A stretch of 55,752 nt of DNA from an uncultured Clostridia bacterium (GTDB taxonomy: Bacteria; Bacillota; Clostridia; Lachnospirales; CAMVHY01). Both the position numbers and the translations under genes were made by a program. The stretch lies in NCBI GenBank assembly GCA_947073045.1, contig CAMTJU010000010.1:1-55752 (forward strand). The letters are read 5' to 3'. Below, piece by piece: positions 8,904-18,060 of the stretch; position 1 is the first letter of the stretch; each line of letters begins with the position of its first letter. The notes beneath the pieces were generated by a model, which searched no databases, was not told the DNA's origin, and saw only the letters and a list, made by a program, of their open reading frames with translations.

Positions 8904-10211
8904 ATGAAAAATACAGTTAAAAAATTTTTTACCTTACTTTTATTATATATCATAATGTTTTTGAATTCAACAATCGTAATCAATGCACAAGACTTTGAAA
9001 TATTTGCCCCATCAGCAGTTTTAATTGATGCAAAAACAGGAACAATTTTATTTGAGAAAAACAAGGATGAAAAACATTTTCCAGCAAGCACAACAAAAAT
9101 CATGACAACATTACTCACGCTTGAAAATTGTAAAAATCTCGAAGACAAAGTAAAAATGTCGCATAACGCAATTTATAGCATTGAACCGGGCAGCAGTCAT
9201 ATTGCTATGAATGAAGGTGAAACTTTAACAGTTGAACAATCTCTATACGGATTACTTTTGGCATCTGCAAATGAAGTTGCAAATGCACTTGCAGAATATA
9301 TATCGACAAACATAAATGATTTTTGTAAACTCATGAATGAACGCGCAAAACAATTAGGCTGTAAAAACACAAACTTTGTAAATGCGCATGACTTCCATAA
9401 TGAAAATCATTATACATCTGCATACGATTTAGCTTTGATAATGAAAGAAGATATCAAATACGAAGAATTTAATAAAATAATAAGCACTAAGCGCTATGAT
9501 ATACCACCAACTGAAAAACAACCTGAAACAAGAATTTTGTATAACACAAATAAAATGATTCAAAGCGGCAAATATTTTAATGAAAATGTTATTGGCGGAA
9601 AGACTGGATATACAGATGAAGCTGGCCATACTCTTGTAATTTATGCAAAAAAAAATGATATGCAATTAATCAGTGTTGTTATGGCTGAAGAAAATTCTAA
9701 TGCATATCTCGACACAACAAAATTATTAGATTACGGCTTCTCAAAATTTCACAATGTAGAATTACTAAAAACAAATGACTATCAAAAAAACTGCGTCGTC
9801 ACTCAAAAATATAAAAACAAAACACTCGACATTGATACTGTAAATATTTATCCACAAAAAGATATTATTTTAAATCTACCCGATTCAATCAACAAAGAAG
9901 ATTTAAAACTAACTGCAAAATTGCCTGAAAAAATTTCGGCACCAGTTAACAAAAATAAATCCGTTGGGCAAATATCTGTCATATACAAAAATCAAATATT
10001 AGAGAAAATAAATCTAGTTCCCGAAGAAAATATAAATGTTCTAGATGAAAAAGTAATAGCAAAAATAAATCGCAATCAAGTCATACACAAAATATTTTTT
10101 ACAAGTATTAAAATTTTATCCTACAGCGCATTATTTATTGGAATAATAATTATAATAGCAATTTTGATTCGAAAATTTAATATATGGCGCAATAAAAAAC
10201 GCAGACGTTAG
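8904..10211 (+). CDS. Serine-type D-Ala-D-Ala carboxypeptidase (PBP5/DacF family)
   Basis: The enzyme removes the last D-alanine from peptidoglycan side chains, which limits cross-linking. It has a signal peptide ('FFTLLLLYIIMFLNSTIVINA'-type, residues about 7-28). The three penicillin-binding motifs are SxxK as STTK (62-65), SxN as SAN (121-123) and KTG in 'VIGGKTGYTDEAGH' (233-235). A beta-rich C-terminal domain follows, then a membrane helix (about 400-420) and a basic tail that anchors it on the outer face. The ATG at 8904 follows AAAGGA; the TTG at 8886 lies upstream of that site. Its stop codon overlaps that of the convergent acetyltransferase by four bases. Confidence 0.94.
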   Translation: MKNTVKKFFTLLLLYIIMFLNSTIVINAQDFEIFAPSAVLIDAKTGTILFEKNKDEKHFPASTTKIMTTLLTLENCKNLEDKVKMSHNAIYSIEPGSSHIAMNEGETLTVEQSLYGLLLASANEVANALAEYISTNINDFCKLMNERAKQLGCKNTNFVNAHDFHNENHYTSAYDLALIMKEDIKYEEFNKIISTKRYDIPPTEKQPETRILYNTNKMIQSGKYFNENVIGGKTGYTDEAGHTLVIYAKKNDMQLISVVMAEENSNAYLDTTKLLDYGFSKFHNVELLKTNDYQKNCVVTQKYKNKTLDIDTVNIYPQKDIILNLPDSINKEDLKLTAKLPEKISAPVNKNKSVGQISVIYKNQILEKINLVPEENINVLDEKVIAKINRNQVIHKIFFTSIKILSYSALFIGIIIIIAILIRKFNIWRNKKRRR

Positions 10212-10846
10212 AATTCGTCTGCTTCTTTTTGTAATTCATTAAAAAATCTACACATATGATACCCGTCGCAAACTGCATGATGTAATTGAATTGACACCGG
10301 CAATAAAATTTTAGCATCTTGTTCAAAATATTTACCGCAAGTTATAATCGGAAATAAATACGTACCGCCATAAAATAATTGAAAATTCATTGATGTAAAT
10401 TTTGTCCACGGTATGCAACTAACTTGAAAGATATTTTTAGGCGCAACACCTTTAACAAAATATCCGCGTTTATTTTTATAAACTTCGCTTTCCTTAATAA
10501 AATCATTATAAAATTCATCAAATTTATTTTTATAATCTATCCACAGCATTGAGATTGTTTCGTCGTCCTCATGAAAATTTGGGTAACACGGATTTAATTC
10601 ATCCCACACTCCCAATTTATTTTCCGCATCAACTGCCATTTTGTATTCATCATATTTATTTACAATCTTGCTGACAATGTAAATATAGCAAGGATAAAAT
10701 TTGAGATTATTTTTTTTAATCGTCGATAAAAAATTTGTTATATCAATATTTGCTGTCATCGAGAAATTACATCGGCAATCATTAAAAAAATATTTATATC
10801 GCGACGCATGCTTGAATTTTTCCATATCAATTAAATTAAATCCCAT
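10208..10846 (-). CDS. Chloramphenicol acetyltransferase (CatA)-family protein
   Basis: The 212-residue protein has the layout of type A CATs: the start 'MGFNLIDMEKFKHASRYKYF', the middle 'DAENKLGVWDELNPCYPNFH', and the catalytic 'QLHHAVCDGYH' with His190 and Asp194 in HxxxDG (residues 189-195). Such trimeric enzymes acetylate chloramphenicol with acetyl-CoA, but many Clostridia carry relatives with no proven resistance role. It overlaps the end of dnaB by 11 bases and is probably translated from the dnaB transcript; the first nine codons lie inside dnaB. No mobile element accompanies it, so it looks like a resident gene. Confidence 0.88.
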   Translation of the reverse strand: MGFNLIDMEKFKHASRYKYFFNDCRCNFSMTANIDITNFLSTIKKNNLKFYPCYIYIVSKIVNKYDEYKMAVDAENKLGVWDELNPCYPNFHEDDETISMLWIDYKNKFDEFYNDFIKESEVYKNKRGYFVKGVAPKNIFQVSCIPWTKFTSMNFQLFYGGTYLFPIITCGKYFEQDAKILLPVSIQLHHAVCDGYHMCRFFNELQKEADEF

Positions 10847-12182
10847 TTTGCATTTTTCTCTCCATATTCATAAATTTTGTATACGCACTTGTCCATAATA
10901 AATCAACTATACCAGTTGGACCATTACGCTGCTTTGCAATTATGAGTTCAGCCTGATTTTTTTTATCCGTATCGGGATTATAATATTCATCTCTATACAA
11001 AAATGCAACGACATCTGCATCTTGTTCAATTGCTCCAGATTCTCGCAAATCTGAAAGCATAGGCCTGTGATCAGAACGAGCTTCACATGCACGAGATAAT
11101 TGTGAAAGTGCAATAATCGGTACATTAAGTTCACGCGCTATACCTTTGAGAGAGCGAGATATTTCTGAAATTTCCTGCTGTCTCGAATCATTTCTGCCGT
11201 TTCCAGACATAAGCTGCAAATAATCAATAATAATCAAGCCAATATTTTTCTCGAGTTTTAATTTTCGAGCTTTTGCCCGCAATTGAGCCGAAGAAATTCC
11301 AGGCGTATCATCAATAAAAATAGGAGCGTTTGAAAGTGGCGCAAGTGCCAAAGCAATTTTAGACCAGTCATCTTGAGTCAGATTACCCGTTCTCAAATTT
11401 TGTGCATCAATCATTGCCTGCGAACACAATAAACGATTTGCAAGCTGTGATTTCGACATTTCCAAACTAAATAAAGCAACTGGTATTTGTTCGTTTACAC
11501 CGACATGCTCTGCAATATTTAAAGCAAAAGCAGTTTTGCCCATTGAAGGACGCGCTGCTAATAAAATCAAATCTGAATTCTGCAAGCCAGCCGTTTTTGC
11601 ATCAAAATCTATAAACCCAGTCGGTATTCCCGTAATTTTTTCCTTTGAATAAAATATTTTCTCTATGTTGTCAATAGCTTCGACCAATATTTCATTTAGC
11701 TGTATAAATTCTGTTGAATTTCTGTTTTGTATGACATTAAAAATATTTTTCTCGGCATTCTCTAAAATAATTTCTACGGGCTCTTTTTCTTCATAACTCG
11801 ATATAGATATATTGGAAGAAATTTTAATGAGTCTGCGCAAAACCGATTTATCTTTTATTATTTTTACATATTGCTTAAGATTTGCAGACGTATAAAAATT
11901 GTTGGCAAGCTGAGTTAAAAACTCAACTCCACCAACTTTTTGTAATATCCCATCACTCTCTAGCTTATCTTTAACAGTAATGACATCAACAGGTTCATTT
12001 CTTAAAATTAATTCTTCCATAGCTGTGAAAATCAATTGATGATCTGGACGATAGAAATCTTTTGCACACAAATGTTCATGAGCATAAATTGCACTATCCA
12101 TCTCGAGAAGCATACTGCTTAAAACCGCCTGTTCCGCTTCAGAATTATGAGGCGGAAGTTTTTTAGCCAAATTTTCTTCCAT
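10836..12182 (-). CDS. dnaB: Replicative DNA helicase DnaB (DnaC of Bacillus)
   Basis: This hexameric helicase unwinds DNA at the replication fork. The N-terminal domain starts 'PHNSEAEQAVLSSMLLE' (about residues 11-27). The RecA-like ATPase domain has Walker A 'AARPSMGKTAFALNIAE' (near residue 210), Walker B 'IGLIIIDYLQLM', and 'DLRESGAIEQDADVVAFLYR'. At 448 residues it is complete. It starts two bases after the rplI stop with an AGGGGT-type ribosome binding site, giving the common rplI-dnaB order. The gdpP, rpsR and ssb genes often found upstream are not here. Confidence 0.97.
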   Translation of the reverse strand: MEENLAKKLPPHNSEAEQAVLSSMLLEMDSAIYAHEHLCAKDFYRPDHQLIFTAMEELILRNEPVDVITVKDKLESDGILQKVGGVEFLTQLANNFYTSANLKQYVKIIKDKSVLRRLIKISSNISISSYEEKEPVEIILENAEKNIFNVIQNRNSTEFIQLNEILVEAIDNIEKIFYSKEKITGIPTGFIDFDAKTAGLQNSDLILLAARPSMGKTAFALNIAEHVGVNEQIPVALFSLEMSKSQLANRLLCSQAMIDAQNLRTGNLTQDDWSKIALALAPLSNAPIFIDDTPGISSAQLRAKARKLKLEKNIGLIIIDYLQLMSGNGRNDSRQQEISEISRSLKGIARELNVPIIALSQLSRACEARSDHRPMLSDLRESGAIEQDADVVAFLYRDEYYNPDTDKKNQAELIIAKQRNGPTGIVDLLWTSAYTKFMNMERKMQNGI

Positions 12183-12183
12183 A

Positions 12184-12633
12184 TTAACCCCTGTCCAATA
12201 TTTCCAAATTCAATTTTGCAACAACTTCATGGCACAATTTTATATTTATAACCCAACTACCAAGCGATTTAATTTGCTCATTCAAAACAATTTTTTTTCT
12301 GTCGACATCTAAATTTAATTGTTTTTTAATTTCATCCGAAATTTCTTTAGCAGTAACAGCACCAAATAATTTACCATTTTCTCCAGCTTTAACATAAATA
12401 ATTATTTTTTTTGCTTCTAGTTTTTCTGCTAAATTTTTGCTTTCTTCAATCAACTTGTTTTTTTTATACTCACTTGCATTTTGTTTAATATTCAATTCAT
12501 TCAAAGCAGCCTTTGTAGCTTCAATAGCTAATTTTCTTGGTAGCAAATAATTTTTTGCATAACCATCGCTTACATTAACAACATCAGACTTTTTCCCACT
12601 GCCTTTAACATTTTCCAATAAAATTACTTTCAT
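12184..12633 (-). CDS. rplI: 50S ribosomal protein L9
   Basis: L9 binds 23S rRNA near the base of the L1 stalk. The N-terminal signature is clear: 'KVILLENVKGSGKKSDVV' and 'DGYAKNYLLPRKLA'. A long connecting helix and the C-terminal domain ('GKLFGAVTAKEISDEI') follow. The length of 149 residues is standard. A perfect GGAGGT ribosome binding site precedes the ATG, and a promoter with an extended -10 lies upstream. It leads the rplI-dnaB-acetyltransferase unit. Confidence 0.97.
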   Translation of the reverse strand: MKVILLENVKGSGKKSDVVNVSDGYAKNYLLPRKLAIEATKAALNELNIKQNASEYKKNKLIEESKNLAEKLEAKKIIIYVKAGENGKLFGAVTAKEISDEIKKQLNLDVDRKKIVLNEQIKSLGSWVINIKLCHEVVAKLNLEILDRG

Positions 12634-12663
12634 AAATTAAATACCTCCTGCTAATTTTATATC

Positions 12664-12672
12664 ATTATAACA
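12664..12672 (-). promoter_or_regulatory. Extended -10 promoter of rplI-dnaB
   Basis: On the minus strand the sequence TGTTATAAT forms a perfect -10 hexamer with the TG extension, about 30 bases before the L9 start. The -35 region is poor, which is usual for extended -10 promoters. Confidence 0.6.
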
Positions 12673-12783
12673 AATTTATATTGATTATTTAAATTTTTCA
12701 TGTTTAATATTTTAAAGTTAATAAAAATGTGCTAGCCAAAATATATTTTTACAGTAATGTATTTTTTATAGTAGGTGATAATT

Positions 12784-13449
12784 TTGATTTTTATTACTGC
12801 AAACAATGAGCACAATAATTTTTCTATAAACAAAAATTATTGTAATGCGATAAGTGATTTTGGACAAGTACCCGTTTTAATTTCAAATTACAAACTTGAA
12901 TTGATAGATAAAATTATTTGTGTCGCAGATGGAATATTATTTAGTGGCGGCCCAGATATACATGCTAAATTTTTTAATCAAAGTCTACATCCTAAAGTCA
13001 ATAACATAAATATTAAACGCGATAAATTTGAAATAGAACTTTGTAAAAAAGCAGTTAAAAAAAACATACCAATCCTGGGAATATGTCGCGGTATACAAAT
13101 TATAAATGTTGCTCTTGGGGGAAATATTTTTCAGCACATTTCAAATCACATGCAAAATATTCCGCGCGATCTTGTTTGGCACAATATAAATCCTATATGC
13201 AAAACAAAAATTTTTAATATGAGTAATGGCAAAAATATAAAAGTAAATTCGCTCCATCATCAAGCAGTAAATGTCTTAGGCAAAGATTTAATTATTTCGG
13301 CTAAGGCAAACGATGGAACAATTGAAGCAATTGAAAATCCAAACAAAAAATTTTTAGTAGGCGTACAATGGCATCCTGAATGCCTTTATAAAATATATTC
13401 AGTACATGCACAGATTTTTAAAATGTTCGCACAAGCAATTGCAAATTAA
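12784..13449 (+). CDS. Class I glutamine amidotransferase-like hydrolase (peptidase C26, PuuD-like)
   Basis: The family hydrolyses gamma-glutamyl bonds, for example gamma-glutamyl-GABA. The triad is visible: the nucleophile Cys101 in 'ILGICRGIQIINVALGG', and His plus Glu in 'GVQWHPECLY' near residue 200. The 'LFSGGPDI' and 'NSLHHQAV' motifs also fit the family. The protein has about 221 residues, near the usual 230-250. I place the start at TTG 12784, six bases after AGGTG; the GTG at 12775 is part of that site. No polyamine or glutamate genes are beside it, so the substrate is open. Confidence 0.85.
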   Translation: MIFITANNEHNNFSINKNYCNAISDFGQVPVLISNYKLELIDKIICVADGILFSGGPDIHAKFFNQSLHPKVNNINIKRDKFEIELCKKAVKKNIPILGICRGIQIINVALGGNIFQHISNHMQNIPRDLVWHNINPICKTKIFNMSNGKNIKVNSLHHQAVNVLGKDLIISAKANDGTIEAIENPNKKFLVGVQWHPECLYKIYSVHAQIFKMFAQAIAN

Positions 13450-13452
13450 AAA

Positions 13453-13490
13453 AAGCTTATCTAAGTATCAAGCTTCTCTTATTTTTTTTA
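13453..13490 (+). terminator. Probable terminator after the C26 hydrolase
   Basis: AAGCTT at 13453-13458 pairs with AAGCTT at 13470-13475, and a run of eight T follows shortly. The stem has only six pairs, so the call is tentative. Confidence 0.4.
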
Positions 13491-13494
13491 TATA

Positions 13495-13523
13495 TTGAAA
13501 ATTTACTTTTTATATGTTAAAAT
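13495..13523 (+). promoter_or_regulatory. Sigma-A-type promoter of the coiled-coil gene
   Basis: TTGAAA at 13495-13500 and TAAAAT at 13518-13523 are separated by 17 bases. The predicted transcript starts near 13530, leaving a leader of about 30 bases with AGAGGAG before the ATG. Confidence 0.75.
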
Positions 13524-13558
13524 AAAAGTAGCATGGTTTATCAAGAGGAGTGATAAAT

Positions 13559-16417
13559 ATGGAAGCACTAATGGAAAAATACAGAGAAGATAAAATAATC
13601 GGTTTACTTAATGCAGAAACTAAAGGTAAGTCTATCGAAGAAAAAATAAGAAAACTGGAAGAATGGACAACAATTTTAAATAACGCAAAACCTCCTAACT
13701 CAATTTCTTACTTTACTCCGCGAGATTTTGATTTATACCTCGCCTTATTTGGTTATCCACCTGGCAACAAACAGTGGAATAATGATGAAGATATAAAAAA
13801 ATGGCATGAAAAAAAAGAAAAATACATTGACTCAATAAAAGACTATAAAAAATCACTAGAAGAAAAAAATTACTCTAAAAAACATAAAATTCAAGTTAAA
13901 AAGGAAAAGGAAAACGAAAAACAAATTGATCAAAGCAAAAATTATGAATTAAGACTAAAAAACATATCAGAATCTTTAAATAATGCATTAAGAGAAGACC
14001 CAAACAACGAAGAGCTTAAAAAATTACAAGAGAATATTAATACTGCAAAAGATATACACAACATAGACAAAAATTTTTATAAAAATCTTGTTGATGCAAT
14101 TCAAAATCAAGTGCACAACCAAAACAGTAATAAACGTATTGGCAAACACATTATTATTAATAACAACAATTTAAATTACGATTATAATGTTGTTGCTGAT
14201 GCATATGAAAAATTAGTTGAACTCCATGAAACTTCTTCTGCATTTCTTATTTCAAAATTAGATGATAAAAATAAAGATATAAACAAAGACGATGTTAGAA
14301 AGTATTACAATCATATAAAAGATTTGAATAAAAAAATTGCTGATTGGGCCAATGCAATTTATAATAAAAACGATGCAGTTATATATGATAAAAATACAGG
14401 TGAAATTACAATAAATATTCCTCCAGCTCAGCTTTTGTATGTAATAGACGAAATTAATAAAGAAACAAATGACTCATTTATTGAATTAAAAACTAAAGAT
14501 ATAAATAAAGAACCATGGAAAACTTCTTTTAATAGCACAATGGCAGAGTTTAAGGAAGATGCTAAAAATCAATTGCAAACTCAAAAAAATGAGACAAATA
14601 ATATAATAAACATAAATATTGAATCACTTGAGCAATTAATTAATAATGCTCAATTTAATGATAAGAAAGCACTTGAAGATGAACTAAAAAAAATAAAAGA
14701 AGAAAAAGAAAAATTAAAACCCGAGTCTTCACTTGATGATTTAAACAAAATTTCTGCAAAACTTACAATTCTGCATAACAAAATATATTTTGCCAACCAA
14801 GACTTTGAAAATAAGCGTACTAAAGTTATGGCGATTTTAAAAAGTTTCCCTCAAGAACAAGAAAATGCTGAAGGACAATTTGAAATCGAAAATAAAAAAT
14901 ACAAAAAAGAGCAACTCATACAGCTCTTAAATGATAATCAATTATCTGAGACTTCATGCGATGAAATAATAAATAAATATGAAAATGAAATAAAACCTAT
15001 TAATGAAAACAAAAATTTAAAAGAACAAATGTCAAATTTTATGGAAAAAGAAAATAAAGCAATTAATTTAATTTCTAATAATAAAGATTTGTTTAGTCAA
15101 GATATCATTAAACAAGCTGAAGAAGTAGAAAAAAGCAATAAAGAATGGCAACCACGTCTTAATGCAGTACCTCACGCTACTCAGTCGTTTTTTGATGATT
15201 GGAAAAATAGTCCTGCTTTAAGTGATGAACAAGGATTTGAAAAGAAAGGTGCTAATGCACACGATTTCACTTTAGAAACAATAGAACAAAAAGTAAAAAA
15301 TTTAGAAACTCTAACTGATTCAATTAATCTTATCAGAAATTTTTCATCTAAAGATAATGCAGAAAAAATCAAATCAGTTTCTTCGGGTATTGTGGATAAT
15401 ATAAGCACATTACCTAAAATCGAGGATTTTTTAAATCGACAAATTTCAATCACAAATGCTGAAGGCGAGCAAATTACTAAAACTGTATTTGAAATTTTCA
15501 AAAAAGATTTAAAAACTAAATTAGAAAATTGTCAACAAACACTTTTATTATTTTCTGATAAATTTCAAAGCGAAATTGATTCTATCAATGATCTTATAAA
15601 TCTAATTAATGATGATCAAAATAACATCAAAAATTTTCCACAAATAAAAGAAAAAATTAAAAAATTATCCCCTGAACTTCAAAACTTCATTAAAAATCCT
15701 CCAAATTATGATAATATCAAAGAAATGCATGATATAATTAGACCATTAAACGAACAAAATTTATTAAATGATGAAACTAAAAAAATAGGAACTCCTTCAT
15801 CGATTACAAAAACAGAATTTGAAAATTGGTATTCAAAAGCTTTAGAAATATTAATTCCTAAATTAAAAGAACATGCTTATCATATTATTAAAAACAAAAA
15901 TTTTGAACAAGAAACTGAAGATGCAAGCATATCAAGTATGGATGAAACGGATATAAACAAAATAAAGCAAATAAAGCAAATTTTGAAAAATCCAAATCCA
16001 AGTATAGATGATGCTAGACAACTCACAACATTTTTGTGCGACAACAATAACAATCTTAACGCAGAAATTGAAGTTCCTGAAATTGAAGTTCCCAAAAAAG
16101 ATAAAAAAGAGCTTATAAAAAGAATAGATGAAAAAATAGATGGGTTAAACGCATTGCTCAAACGTATAATAAATGAAAATAAAGGTCATGAAACTGATCC
16201 AGAAGTTATGGATAAAATAAGAAAAATAATTACTGCAACTAAAAAATTAAAAAATATGCGCTCAGATATAAATGCTAGTAATGTCTATAACAAAAATGTT
16301 CATTATCGAAACAAAATCAAAATAAAAGAAATTCAAGAGCCTTTCACAAAAAAAATTGGTCCGTGGGGCAATAAAATATTTTATATGAAAAAACAAGAAC
16401 AAGAACAAGAGCATTAA
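13559..16417 (+). CDS. Large orphan coiled-coil protein of unknown function
   Basis: I do not recognise this 952-residue protein. It is rich in Lys, Asn, Glu and Ile, with no signal peptide and no membrane helix. Much of it is predicted helical by eye with heptad-like spacing ('LEQLINNAQFNDKKALEDEL', 'NKIKQIKQILKNPNPSIDDA'). A more globular N-terminus contains Trp- and Pro-bearing stretches ('FGYPPGNKQWNNDEDIKKWH'). A short duplication reads 'EVPEIEVPKKD' near residue 840, and the C-terminus ends in 'EQEQEQEH'. The ATG at 13559 lies eight bases after GAGGAG; the GTG at 13550 lies within that region. It is monocistronic with its own promoter and terminator. Composition resembles secreted or cytoskeletal proteins of host-associated bacteria, but function is unknown. 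Confidence 0.85.
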   Translation: MEALMEKYREDKIIGLLNAETKGKSIEEKIRKLEEWTTILNNAKPPNSISYFTPRDFDLYLALFGYPPGNKQWNNDEDIKKWHEKKEKYIDSIKDYKKSLEEKNYSKKHKIQVKKEKENEKQIDQSKNYELRLKNISESLNNALREDPNNEELKKLQENINTAKDIHNIDKNFYKNLVDAIQNQVHNQNSNKRIGKHIIINNNNLNYDYNVVADAYEKLVELHETSSAFLISKLDDKNKDINKDDVRKYYNHIKDLNKKIADWANAIYNKNDAVIYDKNTGEITINIPPAQLLYVIDEINKETNDSFIELKTKDINKEPWKTSFNSTMAEFKEDAKNQLQTQKNETNNIININIESLEQLINNAQFNDKKALEDELKKIKEEKEKLKPESSLDDLNKISAKLTILHNKIYFANQDFENKRTKVMAILKSFPQEQENAEGQFEIENKKYKKEQLIQLLNDNQLSETSCDEIINKYENEIKPINENKNLKEQMSNFMEKENKAINLISNNKDLFSQDIIKQAEEVEKSNKEWQPRLNAVPHATQSFFDDWKNSPALSDEQGFEKKGANAHDFTLETIEQKVKNLETLTDSINLIRNFSSKDNAEKIKSVSSGIVDNISTLPKIEDFLNRQISITNAEGEQITKTVFEIFKKDLKTKLENCQQTLLLFSDKFQSEIDSINDLINLINDDQNNIKNFPQIKEKIKKLSPELQNFIKNPPNYDNIKEMHDIIRPLNEQNLLNDETKKIGTPSSITKTEFENWYSKALEILIPKLKEHAYHIIKNKNFEQETEDASISSMDETDINKIKQIKQILKNPNPSIDDARQLTTFLCDNNNNLNAEIEVPEIEVPKKDKKELIKRIDEKIDGLNALLKRIINENKGHETDPEVMDKIRKIITATKKLKNMRSDINASNVYNKNVHYRNKIKIKEIQEPFTKKIGPWGNKIFYMKKQEQEQEH

Positions 16418-16456
16418 AATCAAATAACAAAAAACAAATCATATTTTACAAACAAA

Positions 16457-16488
16457 AAAAATCCACTTTAAAAAGTGGATTTTTTTTA
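16457..16488 (+). terminator. Terminator after the coiled-coil gene
   Basis: The stem AAAATCCACTT pairs with AAGTGGATTTT around a short loop and continues into an uninterrupted T-run. It lies 40 bases past the stop. Confidence 0.9.
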
Positions 16489-16502
16489 TTGAATAATATT
16501 TT

Positions 16503-16697
16503 TTATTCTTCATATATGAAAATTTCTTCAATTGGCTTTTTGAAAAACTTTGAAATTCTAAAAGCTAAACCCAAAGCAGGAGAATAGTGTCCATTTTCAA
16601 TAGAACTAACTGTTTGTCTTGATACATGCAATATATCTGACAAATCTGCTTGAGTTATTTTTGCTTTTTTTCTCAATTGAGATAACTTATTTTTCAT
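16503..16697 (-). CDS. Small XRE-family transcriptional regulator
   Basis: This 64-residue protein is a bare helix-turn-helix domain of the Cro/C1 type: 'KLSQLRKKAKITQADLSDIL' followed by 'VSRQTVSSIENGHYSPALGL' and 'AFRISKFFKKPIEEIF'. It resembles the small stand-alone YozG/YgzD-like regulators. I place the start at 16697, preceded by AAGGGTG; an in-frame ATG at 16736 has no such site. Its target is unknown; the neighbouring plus-strand coiled-coil gene and smpB on its own strand are possibilities only by position. Confidence 0.88.
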   Translation of the reverse strand: MKNKLSQLRKKAKITQADLSDILHVSRQTVSSIENGHYSPALGLAFRISKFFKKPIEEIFIYEE

Positions 16698-16855
16698 TTT
16701 ATTCACCCTTATTAAATTATTTTTTAATTGAGACATATTTATATTATATCAAAAAAAAAAAAGCCTGTCAAGCAAATTCATCTCAAATTTTTATTTTTTA
16801 TTTTTATTATGAATATATAATATATAAACACTTCTTCGAAAGCACAAATTTTCAC

Positions 16856-17323
16856 TCATTTTATATATAAATTGCTAATTTTAAAATTACGCTGTGCATC
16901 ACGTCGCATATCTTTTTTTGCAATATCATCACGTTTATCAAATAATTTCTTTCCCTTTGCAATTGCAATATCAATTTTAGCTAAGCTTGACTCAAAATAA
17001 ATCTTAATTGGTATAATTGAATAACCTTGCAGTTGCATCGCCTTTTGTAATTTATTTATTTCATACTTGTGAAGCAACAACTTTCGTGTACGCAATGGAT
17101 CCGTGTTAAAAATATTGCCGTGCTCATACGCTGATATATGCATATTGATAATAAAAGCTTCACCATTTTTAATCCGTACAAAACTATCTTTTATATTGCA
17201 TCTGGAATTGCGAAGCGATTTAACTTCTGTACCCGTAAGCTCAATACCAGCCTGGAATGTTTCTTCAATAAAGTAATTAAAGGAAGCATTTTTATTTTGC
17301 GCAATTAGTTTTATATTTCTCAT
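16856..17323 (-). CDS. smpB: SsrA-binding protein SmpB
   Basis: SmpB delivers tmRNA to stalled ribosomes for trans-translation. The OB-fold motifs are present: 'IAQNKNASFNYFIEETFQAG', 'IELTGTEVKSLR', 'NIKDSFVRI', and the C-terminal 'GKKLFDKRDDIAKKDMRRDA'. At 155 residues it is of family length. The ATG at 17323 follows AGAGAGGTGAGG; the ATG at 17332 overlaps that site. The tmRNA gene is not visible nearby. Confidence 0.96.
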   Translation of the reverse strand: MRNIKLIAQNKNASFNYFIEETFQAGIELTGTEVKSLRNSRCNIKDSFVRIKNGEAFIINMHISAYEHGNIFNTDPLRTRKLLLHKYEINKLQKAMQLQGYSIIPIKIYFESSLAKIDIAIAKGKKLFDKRDDIAKKDMRRDAQRNFKISNLYIK

Positions 17324-17430
17324 TGCCCTCACCTCTCTGATTTTATATTATTATAAACCAAACGCAGTTGAATTTTGCAATTAACTTCTGATATATTTAT
17401 AGACAGATGAAAAACCAAGAGGTAATTATT

Positions 17431-18060
17431 ATGTATAAAAAAAAAATATCGAAAAAAATTTTTGCAGGCATACTTTCTTTATCTGTTTTCATTTTGCCAC
17501 TAAATTTAATTAAATCTAACCAATTTGAATTCAAACAGATTGAAACAAAGCAATGGTCGATTGTAAAAAAAAGATGCCAAAATTTAAAGGCATCGCAAAA
17601 TTTTACATATCCAAAAAATATTAAAGGTGCCATATTAGTCACAAAAGATAATTTAACTGGATTAGTACCATTTGTTGGGCATGCCGCAATCGTTGTGAAT
17701 TCTCATCAGGTTGTACAAGCAAGTCCTTTTGGTGGTGTGCACTACGGACCAAATGATTGGGATACAAGCAAAATTACATGCTATGCAGTTGTTCCAAAAC
17801 ATACTACTCAAAAAAATCGAATTGATTCAGCAATATGGGCACAAAATCAAATTGGAAAAAATTATAACGTTTTTTTTAATCTCTGGGAAAATCCAAACGC
17901 TAAAAGCTTCTACTGTTCACAGATAATTTGGGCAGCTTATTATAATGAATGTAATATAGATATTGCTCCATCGCGCCCAATGATTTTATTTCCTGTACAT
18001 CTTCTAAGTGATTCTAAAACAACCGACTTAATTTATTACAAAGATGATGCATATGAATAA
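17431..18060 (+). CDS. Exported permuted papain-like (YiiX/C92, NlpC/P60-related) hydrolase
   Basis: The 209-residue protein has a signal peptide (about residues 1-28, 'IFAGILSLSVFILPLNLIKS'). It then shows the circularly permuted NlpC/P60 order: an early histidine in 'FVGHAAIVVNSHQVVQASP' and a late cysteine in 'SFYCSQIIWAAYYNE'. Such proteins are thiol amidases or peptidases acting on peptidoglycan or acyl groups; the substrate here is not known. I start at the ATG at 17431 with AGAGGT eight bases before it; the ATG at 17407 lies upstream of that site. Its end overlaps the next gene, so both are probably co-expressed. Confidence 0.8.
   Translation: MYKKKISKKIFAGILSLSVFILPLNLIKSNQFEFKQIETKQWSIVKKRCQNLKASQNFTYPKNIKGAILVTKDNLTGLVPFVGHAAIVVNSHQVVQASPFGGVHYGPNDWDTSKITCYAVVPKHTTQKNRIDSAIWAQNQIGKNYNVFFNLWENPNAKSFYCSQIIWAAYYNECNIDIAPSRPMILFPVHLLSDSKTTDLIYYKDDAYE

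Noticed and set aside
10540-10560. Single DnaA-box-like sequence CTATCCACA
   Set aside because: It is isolated, has one mismatch and lies within the acetyltransferase coding sequence.
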